A stretch of 33,953 bases of DNA from Flavipsychrobacter sp964461535 (GCA_964461535.1 CAYWUY010000032.1:1-33953), one strand, 5' to 3'. Positions 1 through 8,814 are shown, counted from the stretch's first letter. Notes: generated from the sequence alone by a model not told the origin. A program made the numbers and translations.

Positions 1-137
1 GTAATGGTAGATGCTGCACTGCATGCTGTAGAAGAACTGTTACAAGACCATCCGGAAGCATTATTTTACGGTCAAGATGTTGGTAAAAGACTGGGTGGTG
101 TATTTCGTGAAGCAGCTACCCTAGCAGATAAATTTGG
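1..137 (+). CDS. E1 component fragment, duplicate copy left of the assembly gap
   Basis: Partial coding segment open from base 1 to the N run. It encodes the same residues as 204-340 (starting VMVDAALHAVEELL and ending ADKFG), with five nucleotide differences, all third-position and synonymous. It is the end of the contig left of the gap, not a separate gene. The reading frame cannot be carried honestly across the ten Ns; an ORF that ends at 195 arises only from reading through the gap. It most likely represents the same locus as the following entry from a second strain haplotype, or a failed contig overlap. Confidence 0.75.
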
Positions 138-147
138 NNNNNNNNNN
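138..147. other. Assembly gap (10 N)
   Basis: Ten consecutive Ns. The 137 bases on the left recur at 204-340 on the right at about 96% identity, so the two contigs overlap and the real gap length is negative. Coordinates upstream of 148 should not be trusted as genomic distances. Confidence 0.97.
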
Positions 148-149
148 AA

Positions 150-1214
150 ACACCGATTACAGAGGAAAAAGGATGCACAACACCGGAAGGTATAGACAAA
201 GTTGTAATGGTAGATGCTGCACTGCATGCTGTAGAAGAACTGTTACAAGACCATCCTGAAGCATTGTTTTATGGTCAAGATGTTGGTAAAAGACTGGGTG
301 GTGTATTTCGTGAGGCAGCTACTCTAGCAGATAAATTTGGAGATGATAGAGTATTTAACACTGCCATACAAGAAGCATATATAGTTGGTTCTACTGCCGG
401 TATGCATGCCGTAGGTCTAAAACCAATAGTAGAAGTCCAATTTGCTGACTATATATATCCTGGCATTAACCAACTAGTAACAGAAATTAGTAAGTCATGT
501 TACCTAAGCTGTGGCAAGTATCCTGTGTCTATGATTTTAAGAGTGCCTATAGGCGCTTATGGTGGTGGAGGCCCATATCATAGTGGTAGCGTTGAGAGTA
601 CATTAGCCACTATAAAAGGTATAAAAATAGCCTACCCAAGTAATGCTGCCGATCTTAAAGGGCTTATGAAATCGGCCTTTTATGATGGCAATCCTGTAGT
701 TATGCTAGAACATAAAGGTCTTTACTGGAGTAAAGTACCGGGAACAGAGGACGCAAAAACAGTAGAGCCTGATCGTGATTATGTTCTTCCCTTTGGAAAA
801 GGTATTTCAGTATTACAAGCAAGCGAAGAAGCCATTGACAATGGAGAGTCTATATGTATAATTACTTATGGAATGGGCGTGTATTGGGCTAAAAATGCTT
901 CTAAACAATATCCAGGACAAGTAGAAGTTATTGACTTAAGAACCATATATCCACTAGACGAACAATTGGTATACGACACTGTTAAAAAGCACGGTAAAGT
1001 ACTAGTACTAACAGAAGAGCAACTTAGAAATTCGTTTTGTGAAGCATTAGCAGGTCGCATTGCTCAGAATTGTTTCCAGTACTTAGATGCACCTGTACAA
1101 ACAATGGGAGCACTAGACTTGCCTGCGGTACCCATGAATATGGGACTAGAAGCAGCCATGCTACCTAATGCAGATAAAGTTGCCGATAAGATTGGGGCTT
1201 TATTAAAGTGGTAA
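150..1214 (+). CDS. 2-oxoacid dehydrogenase E1, beta-type (pyrimidine-binding and C-terminal transketolase) domains, 5' partial
   Basis: The thiamine-diphosphate E1 of a pyruvate or branched-chain 2-oxoacid dehydrogenase complex decarboxylates the 2-oxoacid and acylates the E2 lipoyl domain. The beta-family core is clear: ALHAVEELL, a GQDVG segment, FNTAIQEAYIVGSTAGMHAVG, the PIVEVQFADY segment, a Gly-rich YGGGGPYHSGSVE stretch, then a transketolase C-terminal domain (ITYGMGVYWA, IDLRTIYPLD, EEQLRNSF). An ATG at 207 exists, but the frame is open back to the gap (residues TPITEEKG...KVV precede it), so that Met is probably internal. In many Bacteroidota E1 alpha and beta are fused in one polypeptide; the open 5' frame fits this but the alpha half is outside the window. 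Substrate specificity cannot be read. argS follows 24 nt after the stop on the same strand. Confidence 0.85.
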   Translation, partial: TPITEEKGCTTPEGIDKVVMVDAALHAVEELLQDHPEALFYGQDVGKRLGGVFREAATLADKFGDDRVFNTAIQEAYIVGSTAGMHAVGLKPIVEVQFADYIYPGINQLVTEISKSCYLSCGKYPVSMILRVPIGAYGGGGPYHSGSVESTLATIKGIKIAYPSNAADLKGLMKSAFYDGNPVVMLEHKGLYWSKVPGTEDAKTVEPDRDYVLPFGKGISVLQASEEAIDNGESICIITYGMGVYWAKNASKQYPGQVEVIDLRTIYPLDEQLVYDTVKKHGKVLVLTEEQLRNSFCEALAGRIAQNCFQYLDAPVQTMGALDLPAVPMNMGLEAAMLPNADKVADKIGALLKW

Positions 1215-1238
1215 TTTATATTAGAATATTATTTAGAA

Positions 1239-3038
1239 ATGACATTAGCATTAAATATAAAATCAATCGTTTGCGAAAAACTACAACAGTTATTTCCAGA
1301 CAATACATTCACTATAGACCAAGTAGCCATTAACCTCACAAAGCCTGAATTTGAGGGCGATTATACCGTTGTTTTATTCCCTTTTGTAAAGCTTTTAAAA
1401 CAAAAGCCTGACGTACTTGGAAATATGCTAGGTGAAGCTCTTTTACAAGACAACAATCTTGTTTCTAAGTATCAAATAGTTAGTGGCTTTTTGAATCTAA
1501 CTATTAAAGATAGTGTATGGTTTAGTTTCCTTTCAAACAATGTCACAAATTCATCTTTCGGAAAAACAACTACCATATCAAACAAAGTAATGGTAGAATA
1601 CTCTTCTCCCAATACTAATAAGCCTTTACACTTTGGGCATTTAAGAAATATTTTCTTGGGTGCTGCAGTAAGCAACATACTATCAGAAGCAGGCAATAGT
1701 GTAGTAAAAGCCAATTTAATCAATGACAGAGGCATACACATATGCAAATCTATGATTGCTTGGCAAATGTTGGGAAATGGTGTAACACCGGAATCTACAG
1801 GCATTAAAGGCGACCACTTGGTGGGCGACTACTATGTAAAGTTTAATGACGTTTATAAAGCAGAGATTGAAGAACTAGTAGCTAAGGGAACAGATAAAAA
1901 AATAGCTGAGAAAGAAGCCCCAATAATGTTGGCCGCCCAAGAAATGCTAAGAAAATGGGAAATGGGAAATACAGAAGTTAAGCAACTTTGGGCAACCATG
2001 AATGGATGGGTTTACGATGGTTTTGACGTTACTTACAATAAGCTAGGTGTATCTTTTGATGTAAAATATTACGAAAGTGATACCTACCTATTAGGTAAAA
2101 AACTAGTAGAAACTGGCCTTGAAAAAGGGGTTCTGTTCAAAAAAGAAGATGGTTCTGTTTGGATAGACTTAACTGCAGATGGTTTGGATCAAAAACTATT
2201 ACTACGTGGCGATGGAACGTCAGTATATATGACGCAAGACTTAGGCACAGCAGTAATGAAATACAATGACCATCAGCTAAATAAATCTGTATATGTTATA
2301 GCTGATGAACAAAACTATCATATGCAGGTGCTACAACTCATTCTTAAAAAAATGGGAGAACCTTGTGCAGATGGTATTTATCACCTCTCTTATGGAATGG
2401 TAGAGCTGCCTTCTGGAAGAATGAAAAGCCGTGAGGGAACTGTGGTAGATGCAGATGATATGATAGCTGAAATGTATAATCTTTCTAAAGAGCAAACCGA
2501 AAAAGCAGGAAAAACAGAAGGATTTTCTGCTGAGGAATTAGATAGATTATATAATATGATTGGGCTTGGCGCACTAAAATTCTATCTACTACGAGTAGAG
2601 CCTAAGAAGAAAATGATTTTCAATCCACAGGAGTCTATTGACTTACATGGATTTACGGCTACATTTATTCAATATGCTCATGCCCGCATATGCTCTATCC
2701 TAAGAAAAGAAGGTAAAGCTACTATCCCTAGTGATTTAACATTCCCAGGCTTAAGTATTGAAAGTGCACTCAGTACAGCAGAAAAGAAATTGATTTGCCA
2801 ACTGGAGCAATACCCTACCATTTTAAAAGCAGCAGCTGACGAGTATAATCCATCTGAATTATGTAATTATTCTTTCCAGCTAGCACAATCTTTCAACTCT
2901 TTTTACGATGCACATAGCGTATCTAATGCAGAGTCTGAGGAGAAAAAACAATTAAGAATTATGATTATAGTACTTACAGCTAGAGTATTACGCAATGCTA
3001 TGGGACTGTTAGGAATTGAATTGCCTGAAAGAATGTAA
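1239..3038 (+). CDS. argS: Arginyl-tRNA synthetase
   Basis: Class I aminoacyl-tRNA synthetase charging tRNA-Arg in the cytosol. The 599-residue product has the N-terminal Arg-S domain (about 1-90), the ATP-binding HIGH-type motif HFGH at 131-134 inside SSPNTNKPLHFGHLRN, the INDRGIHICKS segment, a KMSKS-equivalent GRMKSREG at 393-400, and an alpha-helical DALR anticodon-binding domain at the C-terminus (FIQYAHARI onward). Length is normal for the Bacteroidota form. The start at 1239 gives the expected N-terminus. It is followed by a strong bidirectional terminator at 3056-3089, so it probably closes the transcription unit begun by the E1 gene. Confidence 0.97.
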   Translation: MTLALNIKSIVCEKLQQLFPDNTFTIDQVAINLTKPEFEGDYTVVLFPFVKLLKQKPDVLGNMLGEALLQDNNLVSKYQIVSGFLNLTIKDSVWFSFLSNNVTNSSFGKTTTISNKVMVEYSSPNTNKPLHFGHLRNIFLGAAVSNILSEAGNSVVKANLINDRGIHICKSMIAWQMLGNGVTPESTGIKGDHLVGDYYVKFNDVYKAEIEELVAKGTDKKIAEKEAPIMLAAQEMLRKWEMGNTEVKQLWATMNGWVYDGFDVTYNKLGVSFDVKYYESDTYLLGKKLVETGLEKGVLFKKEDGSVWIDLTADGLDQKLLLRGDGTSVYMTQDLGTAVMKYNDHQLNKSVYVIADEQNYHMQVLQLILKKMGEPCADGIYHLSYGMVELPSGRMKSREGTVVDADDMIAEMYNLSKEQTEKAGKTEGFSAEELDRLYNMIGLGALKFYLLRVEPKKKMIFNPQESIDLHGFTATFIQYAHARICSILRKEGKATIPSDLTFPGLSIESALSTAEKKLICQLEQYPTILKAAADEYNPSELCNYSFQLAQSFNSFYDAHSVSNAESEEKKQLRIMIIVLTARVLRNAMGLLGIELPERM

Positions 3039-3055
3039 TTTATTATAGAATAATT

Positions 3056-3089
3056 AAAAACTGCTGCACAAACATGCAGCAGTTTTTTT
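3056..3089. terminator. Bidirectional intrinsic terminator between argS and the MazG-like gene
   Basis: Perfect 8-bp stem CTGCTGCA (3061-3068) / TGCAGCAG (3075-3082) with a 6-nt loop, flanked by A5 on the left and T7 on the right. It lies 18 nt after argS (+) and just after the end of the convergent minus-strand gene, so it can serve both. Confidence 0.9.
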
Positions 3090-3111
3090 ATGCATACAAT
3101 TCACATTAAAA

Positions 3112-3447
3112 TTATTTCAACTTTTCATTATCTATATGGCGTTTTGCATCTCTAATATTCTTTTTATCGAAATTCTTTTCAATAGCAGCTGTTAGATCTA
3201 CACCAGTTTGATTAGCTAAACATACCAATACCCATAATACATCTGCCATTTCATCTGCTAGCTCTTTGTGCTTATCACTTTCTTTAAATGACTGCTCTCC
3301 ATACTTTCTAACCATAAGCCTAGATAACTCCCCCACTTCTTCCATTAATATACCCAGATTAGTAAGTTCATTAAAGTATCTTACGCCTACAGTTTTAATC
3401 CATCCATCCACATTATTTTGCAACTCTTTTAACGTTATATCACTCAT
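3112..3447 (-). CDS. MazG-like nucleotide pyrophosphohydrolase
   Basis: All-alpha NTP pyrophosphohydrolase of the MazG / dUTPase-2 superfamily, which hydrolyses (d)NTPs to monophosphate and pyrophosphate, often as a house-cleaning enzyme. The metal-binding pattern is visible: ILMEEVGELSRL (EExxE) followed by KELADEMADVLWVL (ExxxE/D-xxD). About 111 residues, the size of single-domain MazG homologues. I start at the ATG at 3447 (MSDITLKELQ), which gives the family-like N-terminus; an in-frame ATG at 3486 would add 13 residues (MKVLLFCVKKQIL) that look like read-through of the upstream region. It is divergent from the MoxR gene, 62 nt away, and converges on argS. Confidence 0.85.
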   Translation of the reverse strand: MSDITLKELQNNVDGWIKTVGVRYFNELTNLGILMEEVGELSRLMVRKYGEQSFKESDKHKELADEMADVLWVLVCLANQTGVDLTAAIEKNFDKKNIRDAKRHIDNEKLK

Positions 3448-3509
3448 AAGTATTTGTTTCTTTACACAAAATAATAGAACTTTCACATTCTTTAAAAAAG
3501 GTACTATTC

Positions 3510-4475
3510 ATGCCATATTTTTCAAACGACATTGAAGCTGCTGACGCTCTTAAAGAGCAGGTGGAAATATTAAAAAAAGCCATAGGAAAAGTTATCGTAG
3601 GGCAAGAAGAAGTAGTAGAGAAGCTAATTATATCCATACTATGTAATGGTCATAGTTTATTAGTTGGTGTTCCGGGTCTTGCTAAGACGTTGTTAGTAAA
3701 AACGCTCTCTGATGTGCTTCACTTATCATTTAAGAGAATTCAGTTTACACCAGACTTAATGCCTAGCGATATAGTAGGTGCCGAAATATTAAACGAGCAA
3801 AGACAATTTCAATTTATAAAAGGTCCCATTTTTGCTAATATCATTCTTGCAGATGAGATAAACCGTACTCCCCCCAAAACACAAGCTGCCTTGCTAGAAG
3901 CTATGCAGGAGCGCAATGTAACTGCTGCGGGTGAAGTGTACAAATTACCTGCACCATTTTTTGTGCTAGCTACACAAAACCCAATAGAGCAAGAGGGTAC
4001 ATACCCGCTACCTGAAGCACAGCTTGACCGCTTCATGTTTCAACTAACACTAGACTACCCTTCATTTAGAGACGAAGTAGATATAGTTAAAAATACTACC
4101 GGTGCTAATAAAGTAGATTTAGAAAAAGTAATTAGCGGAGATGACATACTTTATTATCAAGAACTAGTAAGACGCGTACCCGTTCCGGATAATGTGCTAG
4201 AATACGCTGTATCTCTAGTACAAAAAACCAGGCCCGGAAAACCAGGTGCTGCAGATATAGCCAACCAATATATTGCCTACGGTGCAGGCCCTAGAGCATC
4301 TCAATATTTAGTACTAGGGGCTAAATGTCACGCTCTATTAAAAGGCAAATACTCTCCAGATATTGAGGATGTAAAAGCAATGGTAGTTCCGGTACTTAAA
4401 CATCGCATTATGCGTAACTACAAAGCTGAGGCTGAGGGTTTGACACAAGAAGCACTTATATCAAAACTATTATAA
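3510..4475 (+). CDS. MoxR-family AAA+ ATPase
   Basis: AAA+ ATPase of the MoxR/RavA class, cytosolic chaperone-like proteins that help mature or activate partner complexes, often with von Willebrand A-domain proteins. The 321-residue product shows Walker A GVPGLAKT (53-60), the FTPDLMPSDIVG segment, Walker B IILADEIN (111-118), sensor 1 ATQNP, and the arginine-finger region LPEAQLDRFMF; the C-terminal lid follows. In many Bacteroidota MoxR is followed by DUF58 and BatA/BatB genes; here it is followed after 3 nt by a DinB-like gene, so the usual partners are absent and its client is unknown. Confidence 0.93.
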   Translation: MPYFSNDIEAADALKEQVEILKKAIGKVIVGQEEVVEKLIISILCNGHSLLVGVPGLAKTLLVKTLSDVLHLSFKRIQFTPDLMPSDIVGAEILNEQRQFQFIKGPIFANIILADEINRTPPKTQAALLEAMQERNVTAAGEVYKLPAPFFVLATQNPIEQEGTYPLPEAQLDRFMFQLTLDYPSFRDEVDIVKNTTGANKVDLEKVISGDDILYYQELVRRVPVPDNVLEYAVSLVQKTRPGKPGAADIANQYIAYGAGPRASQYLVLGAKCHALLKGKYSPDIEDVKAMVVPVLKHRIMRNYKAEAEGLTQEALISKLL

Positions 4476-4478
4476 CTA

Positions 4479-4949
4479 ATGATTGAAAATATTGAGCAAA
4501 AAATATCTTTCTTAGAAAAAGAATTTACTGCTAAAATAAAGAATATTCCTGCGGACAAATCTCCTTTGTGGGGTAAAATGAATCCTCAACAAATGGTGGA
4601 ACATATGAGCGAGTATGTAGCTATTGCTAGCGGAAAAAACCAACATGCTATAGTTACAGCTGAAGATATACTACCTAAAATGCAAGCCTTCCTAGCTTCT
4701 GAAAAACCATTTAGAGAGAATACCCCAAACGCTTTAATGCCAGATACTCCTCCTGAGGTTAGACACACATCTATGGACGATGCTATAATAGAGTTACAAA
4801 GTGAAATTAATTACTTCTTTGAAGTATATAAGAACAATAGTTCTCTGAAAGTGGATAACCCATTTTTTGGAAAACTAGATTTTCAAATGCAAGTACAATT
4901 GCTATATAAGCATGCAACCCATCATCTTCGCCAGTTTGCTGCACTATAA
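4479..4949 (+). CDS. DinB-like / DUF1569-type protein
   Basis: A 156-residue cytosolic protein with the four-helix DinB-superfamily look: an N-terminal helix, the segment PLWGKMNPQQMVEHMSEYV with the family-typical M-x-P-Q-x-M-V-E-H, and a C-terminal KHATHHLRQF segment whose histidines could form the metal triad with the N-terminal His. DinB/YfiT-type proteins bind divalent metal and some are thiol-dependent transferases, but function here is unknown. It starts 3 nt after the moxR-like stop and ends 9 nt before the next gene, so the three are almost certainly co-transcribed. Family assignment rests on motif memory, not a search. Confidence 0.6.
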   Translation: MIENIEQKISFLEKEFTAKIKNIPADKSPLWGKMNPQQMVEHMSEYVAIASGKNQHAIVTAEDILPKMQAFLASEKPFRENTPNALMPDTPPEVRHTSMDDAIIELQSEINYFFEVYKNNSSLKVDNPFFGKLDFQMQVQLLYKHATHHLRQFAAL

Positions 4950-4958
4950 TTTAGAAAA

Positions 4959-5447
4959 ATGAATACACAAGACATAAACACTAGAGTTAAAGAATTATAC
5001 TTACAATGGATACACGGCTGGAACAGACGAGAATCAGCTACAATGTGTAAAGCTTTTGACGAAAATGGAACTTTAATAGGCTTTGATGGCAGTTTAGTAA
5101 AGGGAAGGATTGAACTTGAAGAATTATTAACTGAGGTATTTACACATCATGCTACTGCTGCATACGTTACTCTAGTAAGAGATATTCAGCTTTTATCAGA
5201 TACGGTAGCTGTATTAAGAGCAGATGTCGGCATGGTTCCTACCGGCTCTGACAACATAAATCCTGTATTTAATGCGGTGCAAATAATGACTGCAAAGCTT
5301 ACTGGCGATAAATGGTTAATACAGTACTTTCAAAACACTCCGGCTGCACTACACGCACAGCCAGAGGCTAGTAAAAACTTAACTATTGAATTAATGAATG
5401 AATTGCAAAGATTGGTGTCTGAACTACCAAACCTTCCCCTTAATTAA
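4959..5447 (+). CDS. SnoaL-like / SgcJ-type NTF2-fold protein
   Basis: A 162-residue protein with the NTF2-like pattern: an N-terminal helix (VKELYLQWIHGWNRRESATMCKAFDENGTLIGFDGS), then beta strands ending in WLIQYFQNTPAAL. It resembles SgcJ/EcaC-family small cone-shaped proteins of unassigned substrate. Last gene of the MoxR-DinB-SnoaL group. Its last 24 nt overlap, tail to tail, the 3' end of hutI on the other strand, so both stop codons lie inside the neighbour's coding sequence and no terminator fits between them. Confidence 0.7.
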   Translation: MNTQDINTRVKELYLQWIHGWNRRESATMCKAFDENGTLIGFDGSLVKGRIELEELLTEVFTHHATAAYVTLVRDIQLLSDTVAVLRADVGMVPTGSDNINPVFNAVQIMTAKLTGDKWLIQYFQNTPAALHAQPEASKNLTIELMNELQRLVSELPNLPLN

Positions 5448-6653
5448 GGTTTTAGCTACAGGATTATTACCATAATCGTACGGTATGTAGGATAATTCTT
5501 GCATAGGTTTTGTAATTATTAAATTAGCTAATTTTCCCGCTGCTATCGACCCTACTATACCTTCTAATTCCATAGCGCAAGCACCATTTATAGTAACAGA
5601 ATTAATGGCCTCCTCGGGGGTCATTTTTAATTGTGTGCAGGCCAGTGTAAGCATTAATGGAACATTTCCAGATGGACATGAACCAGGATTATAATCAGTA
5701 GCTAGACATACCGGCAAACCAGCATCAATTATTTTACGGGCTGGCTGGTAGCTAATACCAAGAAAGAATGCTGCACCAGGTAATAATACAGGTATAGTGT
5801 TACTTCCTTTAAGTGCCTGTATTTCTTCAGCACCCACACATTCTAAATGGTCAACACTGAGGGCATTATGCTTTACACCCACTTGCACACCTCCTGAATG
5901 ATGTAGTTGGTTAGCATGTATTTTAGGCCTTAAGCCATATTTCCATCCGGCTTCTAACAGTTGTTCTGTTTCAGAAACTTCAAAAAAGCCTTTTTCACAA
6001 AACACATCCATGTAGTCCGCTAAACCTTCTGCTGCAACTTGCGGTAACATGGTATTAATAATCAAATCTATATAAGCCGATTTATTCTGTTTATACTCTA
6101 AAGGATATGCATGAGCAGCTAAAAAACTGGCTTTTATTGGCATACCAGTTGTTTCTTTCAACCTTCTTATCACTCTTAGCATCTTTAATTCTCCCTCTAA
6201 GGACAATCCATAGCCGCTCTTTATTTCAATACTACCTGTACCTTGACTTACTACATTATACAATCTTACTAAACTTTGATCATACAACTCATTCTCTGAC
6301 ATTGTATTTAGCTTGCGTGCAGAGTTTAAAATGCCTCCGCCTCTAGCAGCAATTTCCTCATAACTCAACCCTTTTACTCTATCTACAAACTCCTCATTTC
6401 TAGGTGCTGCAAATACTAAGTGGGTATGACTGTCACACCATGCAGGTAATAACATACCTCCTTTAGCATCTATCTCTTCATCTGCCACATCTAAATAAGG
6501 GGTGTCGTTTGTACCAAAACTATGAATACATTCACCATCTATTACTAACCAGGCATTTGCTAAACTTTCTACATTTTGCATCTCTATACCCGACTTTAGC
6601 TTAGCATCACCTAACACTTGTAAGGATGATATATTTCTTATAAGTTTTCTCAT
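5424..6653 (-). CDS. hutI: Imidazolonepropionase
   Basis: Third enzyme of histidine degradation, hydrolysing 4-imidazolone-5-propanoate to N-formimidoyl-L-glutamate in the cytosol. It is a metal-dependent amidohydrolase: HxH at residues 76-78 (CDSHTHLVFAA), the family segment SIEIKSGYGLSLEGELKML, further metal/substrate ligands in KIHANQLHHSGG and SVDHLECV, and the Asp-containing ATDYNPGSCPSGNVPLML near the C-terminus. 409 residues, normal length. No hutH, hutU or formiminoglutamase is adjacent, so the pathway must be dispersed. Confidence 0.95.
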   Translation of the reverse strand: MRKLIRNISSLQVLGDAKLKSGIEMQNVESLANAWLVIDGECIHSFGTNDTPYLDVADEEIDAKGGMLLPAWCDSHTHLVFAAPRNEEFVDRVKGLSYEEIAARGGGILNSARKLNTMSENELYDQSLVRLYNVVSQGTGSIEIKSGYGLSLEGELKMLRVIRRLKETTGMPIKASFLAAHAYPLEYKQNKSAYIDLIINTMLPQVAAEGLADYMDVFCEKGFFEVSETEQLLEAGWKYGLRPKIHANQLHHSGGVQVGVKHNALSVDHLECVGAEEIQALKGSNTIPVLLPGAAFFLGISYQPARKIIDAGLPVCLATDYNPGSCPSGNVPLMLTLACTQLKMTPEEAINSVTINGACAMELEGIVGSIAAGKLANLIITKPMQELSYIPYDYGNNPVAKTLIKGKVW

Positions 6654-6675
6654 TGTATTTACAGTTATTCTAAAT

Positions 6676-6709
6676 AAAAAAACCTAGTTACTATTATTGA
6701 GTAACTAGG
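6676..6709 (-). terminator. Intrinsic terminator of the exported lipoprotein gene
   Basis: Perfect 10-bp stem CCTAGTTACT (6683-6692) / AGTAACTAGG (6700-6709), 7-nt loop, with A7 at 6676-6682 that reads as a U-tract on the minus strand. It lies 31 nt past the stop of the gene ending at 6741 and upstream of hutI, so hutI needs its own promoter. Confidence 0.88.
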
Positions 6710-6740
6710 CTGTAAAAATACTATCCTTTATATGGATATA

Positions 6741-7307
6741 CTATCCTTCTACGTGAATTTTATATTTCAACTGCACCTTACATTTTACTGTATCAGTAAT
6801 AGCGCGACGCAATGAACCAGACATGGCATAAGTGTAGTTATTGCCATTAAAATAGGGTCTTAAATCTGCATTAGAATCTACTGGAATATTTAATGTAGTT
6901 GTATTTACATCAGGATTGTTAGCAATAGCAACAACAAAAGGAGTTGTGTTGCCATTGGTAAAGAAAGATGCATTTACCGATTTAAAATTACCAAAACTAA
7001 TGCCAGCTGGTGGCGATTGCATGGTAACCACACATGAAGTAATTTTAGCACTTGTAATATTACTTAAACCCAATATATTATTTGTATTAGCCTTAATAAA
7101 AGAATCTACATTATAATAATTAGTTTGGGTACCTGCATATGTTGCATTTGTATCTGCAACCGGAGGTATAACCACTTCAACATCAGCAGTTTGCATTTCT
7201 AAATCGTACTGTACTAACTTTGAAAGCTTATTACAAGATTGCAATACAGACAAACCAACTACCACACTAGCTAACGCTATTCCAAACACTATGGGGTTCT
7301 TTTTCAT
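6741..7307 (-). CDS. Hypothetical lipoprotein
   Basis: A 188-residue protein I do not recognise. It has an N-terminal K-K, a hydrophobic signal (residues 5-22) and lipobox LQSC with Cys25, so it should be lipidated and sit in the envelope. The mature part is rich in Asn, Thr and Val, with strand-like alternation (TTLNIPVDSNADLRPYF, DTVKCKVQLKYKIHVEG), suggesting a beta-sandwich. Followed by its own terminator and separated from ogt by 67 nt. Confidence 0.75.
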   Translation of the reverse strand: MKKNPIVFGIALASVVVGLSVLQSCNKLSKLVQYDLEMQTADVEVVIPPVADTNATYAGTQTNYYNVDSFIKANTNNILGLSNITSAKITSCVVTMQSPPAGISFGNFKSVNASFFTNGNTTPFVVAIANNPDVNTTTLNIPVDSNADLRPYFNGNNYTYAMSGSLRRAITDTVKCKVQLKYKIHVEG

Positions 7308-7374
7308 AAAATAATTTTTATAAAGTTACAGATATTACTCTTATTAGCAAAAATCCGCAAATATCATACCAAAA

Positions 7375-7905
7375 TTAAAATAATGTTGCTTGTCCCGGCT
7401 TACCGGCATAACGCCTTTCATGGTCTAGCAACCATTTTTTTCTCTCTAGACCACCACCATACCCAGTAAGACTGCCATTTTCGCCTATTACTCTATGGCA
7501 AGGTACAATAATTGCAATACCATTATCACCATTAGCATTAGCAACAGCTCTTGTATTTTTATCACTACCAAGGCTTAATGACTGTTGCTTATAAGATCTG
7601 GTAGCAGCATAAGGTATATTTAAAAGCGCATTCCATACTTGCTTTTGAAAATCTGTACCAACTAAATCTAGTTTAACAGAAAAGAAACGACGCTGTCCCA
7701 TGAAGTATTCATCAATTTCCGTCTTTAATTGACTAAATAATGGACTGTCACCATCTTGAAATTCAGTATCATAATATTCTTCAATTCGTCTAATTATGGC
7801 AGCCAACCTTGATCTATTATCAAAATCAAACAAACATATACCCGCATCGCTGGCACCTGCTATCATAACTCCAAGTGGTGTGTCTACTATAGTTTTAAGC
7901 AACAT
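7375..7905 (-). CDS. ogt: Methylated-DNA--[protein]-cysteine S-methyltransferase
   Basis: Suicide DNA-repair protein that transfers the O6-alkyl group from guanine to its own cysteine. The active site IIVPCHRVIG is present with Cys136, followed by LTGYGGGLERKKWLLDHE, the conserved C-terminal recognition segment; the helix-turn-helix part (DFQKQVWNALLNIPYAATRSY) precedes it. 176 residues matches an Ogt-type protein without an Ada N-terminal activator domain. It stands between two lipoprotein genes on the same strand, with no functional link visible. Confidence 0.94.
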   Translation of the reverse strand: MLLKTIVDTPLGVMIAGASDAGICLFDFDNRSRLAAIIRRIEEYYDTEFQDGDSPLFSQLKTEIDEYFMGQRRFFSVKLDLVGTDFQKQVWNALLNIPYAATRSYKQQSLSLGSDKNTRAVANANGDNGIAIIVPCHRVIGENGSLTGYGGGLERKKWLLDHERRYAGKPGQATLF

Positions 7906-7977
7906 TTATCTACCTGTCTAACATGAAAAAGGGGCAAACCAAAAGCTCACCCCAAATTATTTGTATAAAAAAGTCTA

Positions 7978-8745
7978 TTATTTATAAACATCCTGCCATC
8001 TCAATTCTTCAATAAAGAATCTTGAAGGACGTTCCCAATCATTTACACGATAGCCATTTACATCTTTATAAGTAAATAGACGATCTTCCATTGTTACAAC
8101 TTTATTTAAGTGAAACTCATTGTCAATATGCTTTTCTGCTGTCAATGCCTCGTCATAGCCATACGTAACATAGTTTCTAAAGCTCACTTCTTTGTTGCTG
8201 CGACTAACGTACACTCTACAGAAGTTTATATTTTCAACCTCAGTATTTCTGTCATTTACATCAAAATAAATATTTGCTGTTAGGTTGTAAAACGCTTGAG
8301 TGATGTAAGATCTTGGAGGAATAAAGGTTACTCTCTCGCCTTTAACAAGAGTACCTTTATTTATATTTTGCTTATTAGACATAGTATAGTATTCATTAAA
8401 TACATCTAACCATTCCAAGCCATACATAGTACCATAAGTGCTGTAGTTACTAGCATACTTATTAGTGTAATAACTATATCTTTTACCATTATTAATCATG
8501 GCAGACTTTTTCCAATCAATATACAAGGGCTTATCTGTTTTGTTTAAAAACAAAAATGACATTACACCATGTTCAGCCCAAAACCAATAGACAACTTTTA
8601 CATCTTCATTTTCATACTGGTAAAAGTGATTTACACTTTGAATATCTTCATTAGATGGCGATACGTAAACCACTTGAGTAAAACGAGAACAGCTGGCAAA
8701 AGTGGTTAGCAACAAAACACCTAAAAGTAGCGTCTTAAAATTCAT
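7978..8745 (-). CDS. Hypothetical lipoprotein downstream of the ABC exporter
   Basis: Not recognised. Starting at the ATG at 8745 the protein is 255 residues and begins MNFKTLLLGVLLLTTFASC, a clean lipoprotein signal with lipobox FASC (Cys19). An in-frame ATG at 8778 would add 11 residues (MQCILVPNKHA) ahead of the signal and is less likely. The mature part is rich in Tyr, Asn and aromatics (RYSYYTNKYASNYSTYGTMYGLEW) and looks beta-rich. The gene lies a few tens of bases after the msbA-like stop on the same strand, so co-transcription is likely. Confidence 0.72.
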   Translation of the reverse strand: MNFKTLLLGVLLLTTFASCSRFTQVVYVSPSNEDIQSVNHFYQYENEDVKVVYWFWAEHGVMSFLFLNKTDKPLYIDWKKSAMINNGKRYSYYTNKYASNYSTYGTMYGLEWLDVFNEYYTMSNKQNINKGTLVKGERVTFIPPRSYITQAFYNLTANIYFDVNDRNTEVENINFCRVYVSRSNKEVSFRNYVTYGYDEALTAEKHIDNEFHLNKVVTMEDRLFTYKDVNGYRVNDWERPSRFFIEELRWQDVYK

Positions 8746-8814
8746 TGCATGTTTATTTGGCACTAATATACACTGCATTTTGCAGATTGTAAAACAAGGT
8801 GGAAAGTTTTCTAT

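Noticed and set aside
4..195. 63-residue ORF reading through the N run
   Set aside because: It joins a true E1 fragment to out-of-frame sequence across ten undetermined bases; the part after the gap (KHRLQRKKDAQHRKV) is the wrong frame of the real E1 gene.
1..340. Real tandem duplication of an E1 domain segment
   Set aside because: The copies flank an assembly gap and differ only at synonymous sites, which is better explained by overlapping contigs from two strains.
7926..7953. Terminator between the lipoprotein gene and ogt
   Set aside because: Only a 4-bp GGGG/CCCC stem with a large asymmetric interior; A5 on the left gives a U-tract but the stem is too weak to support a call.
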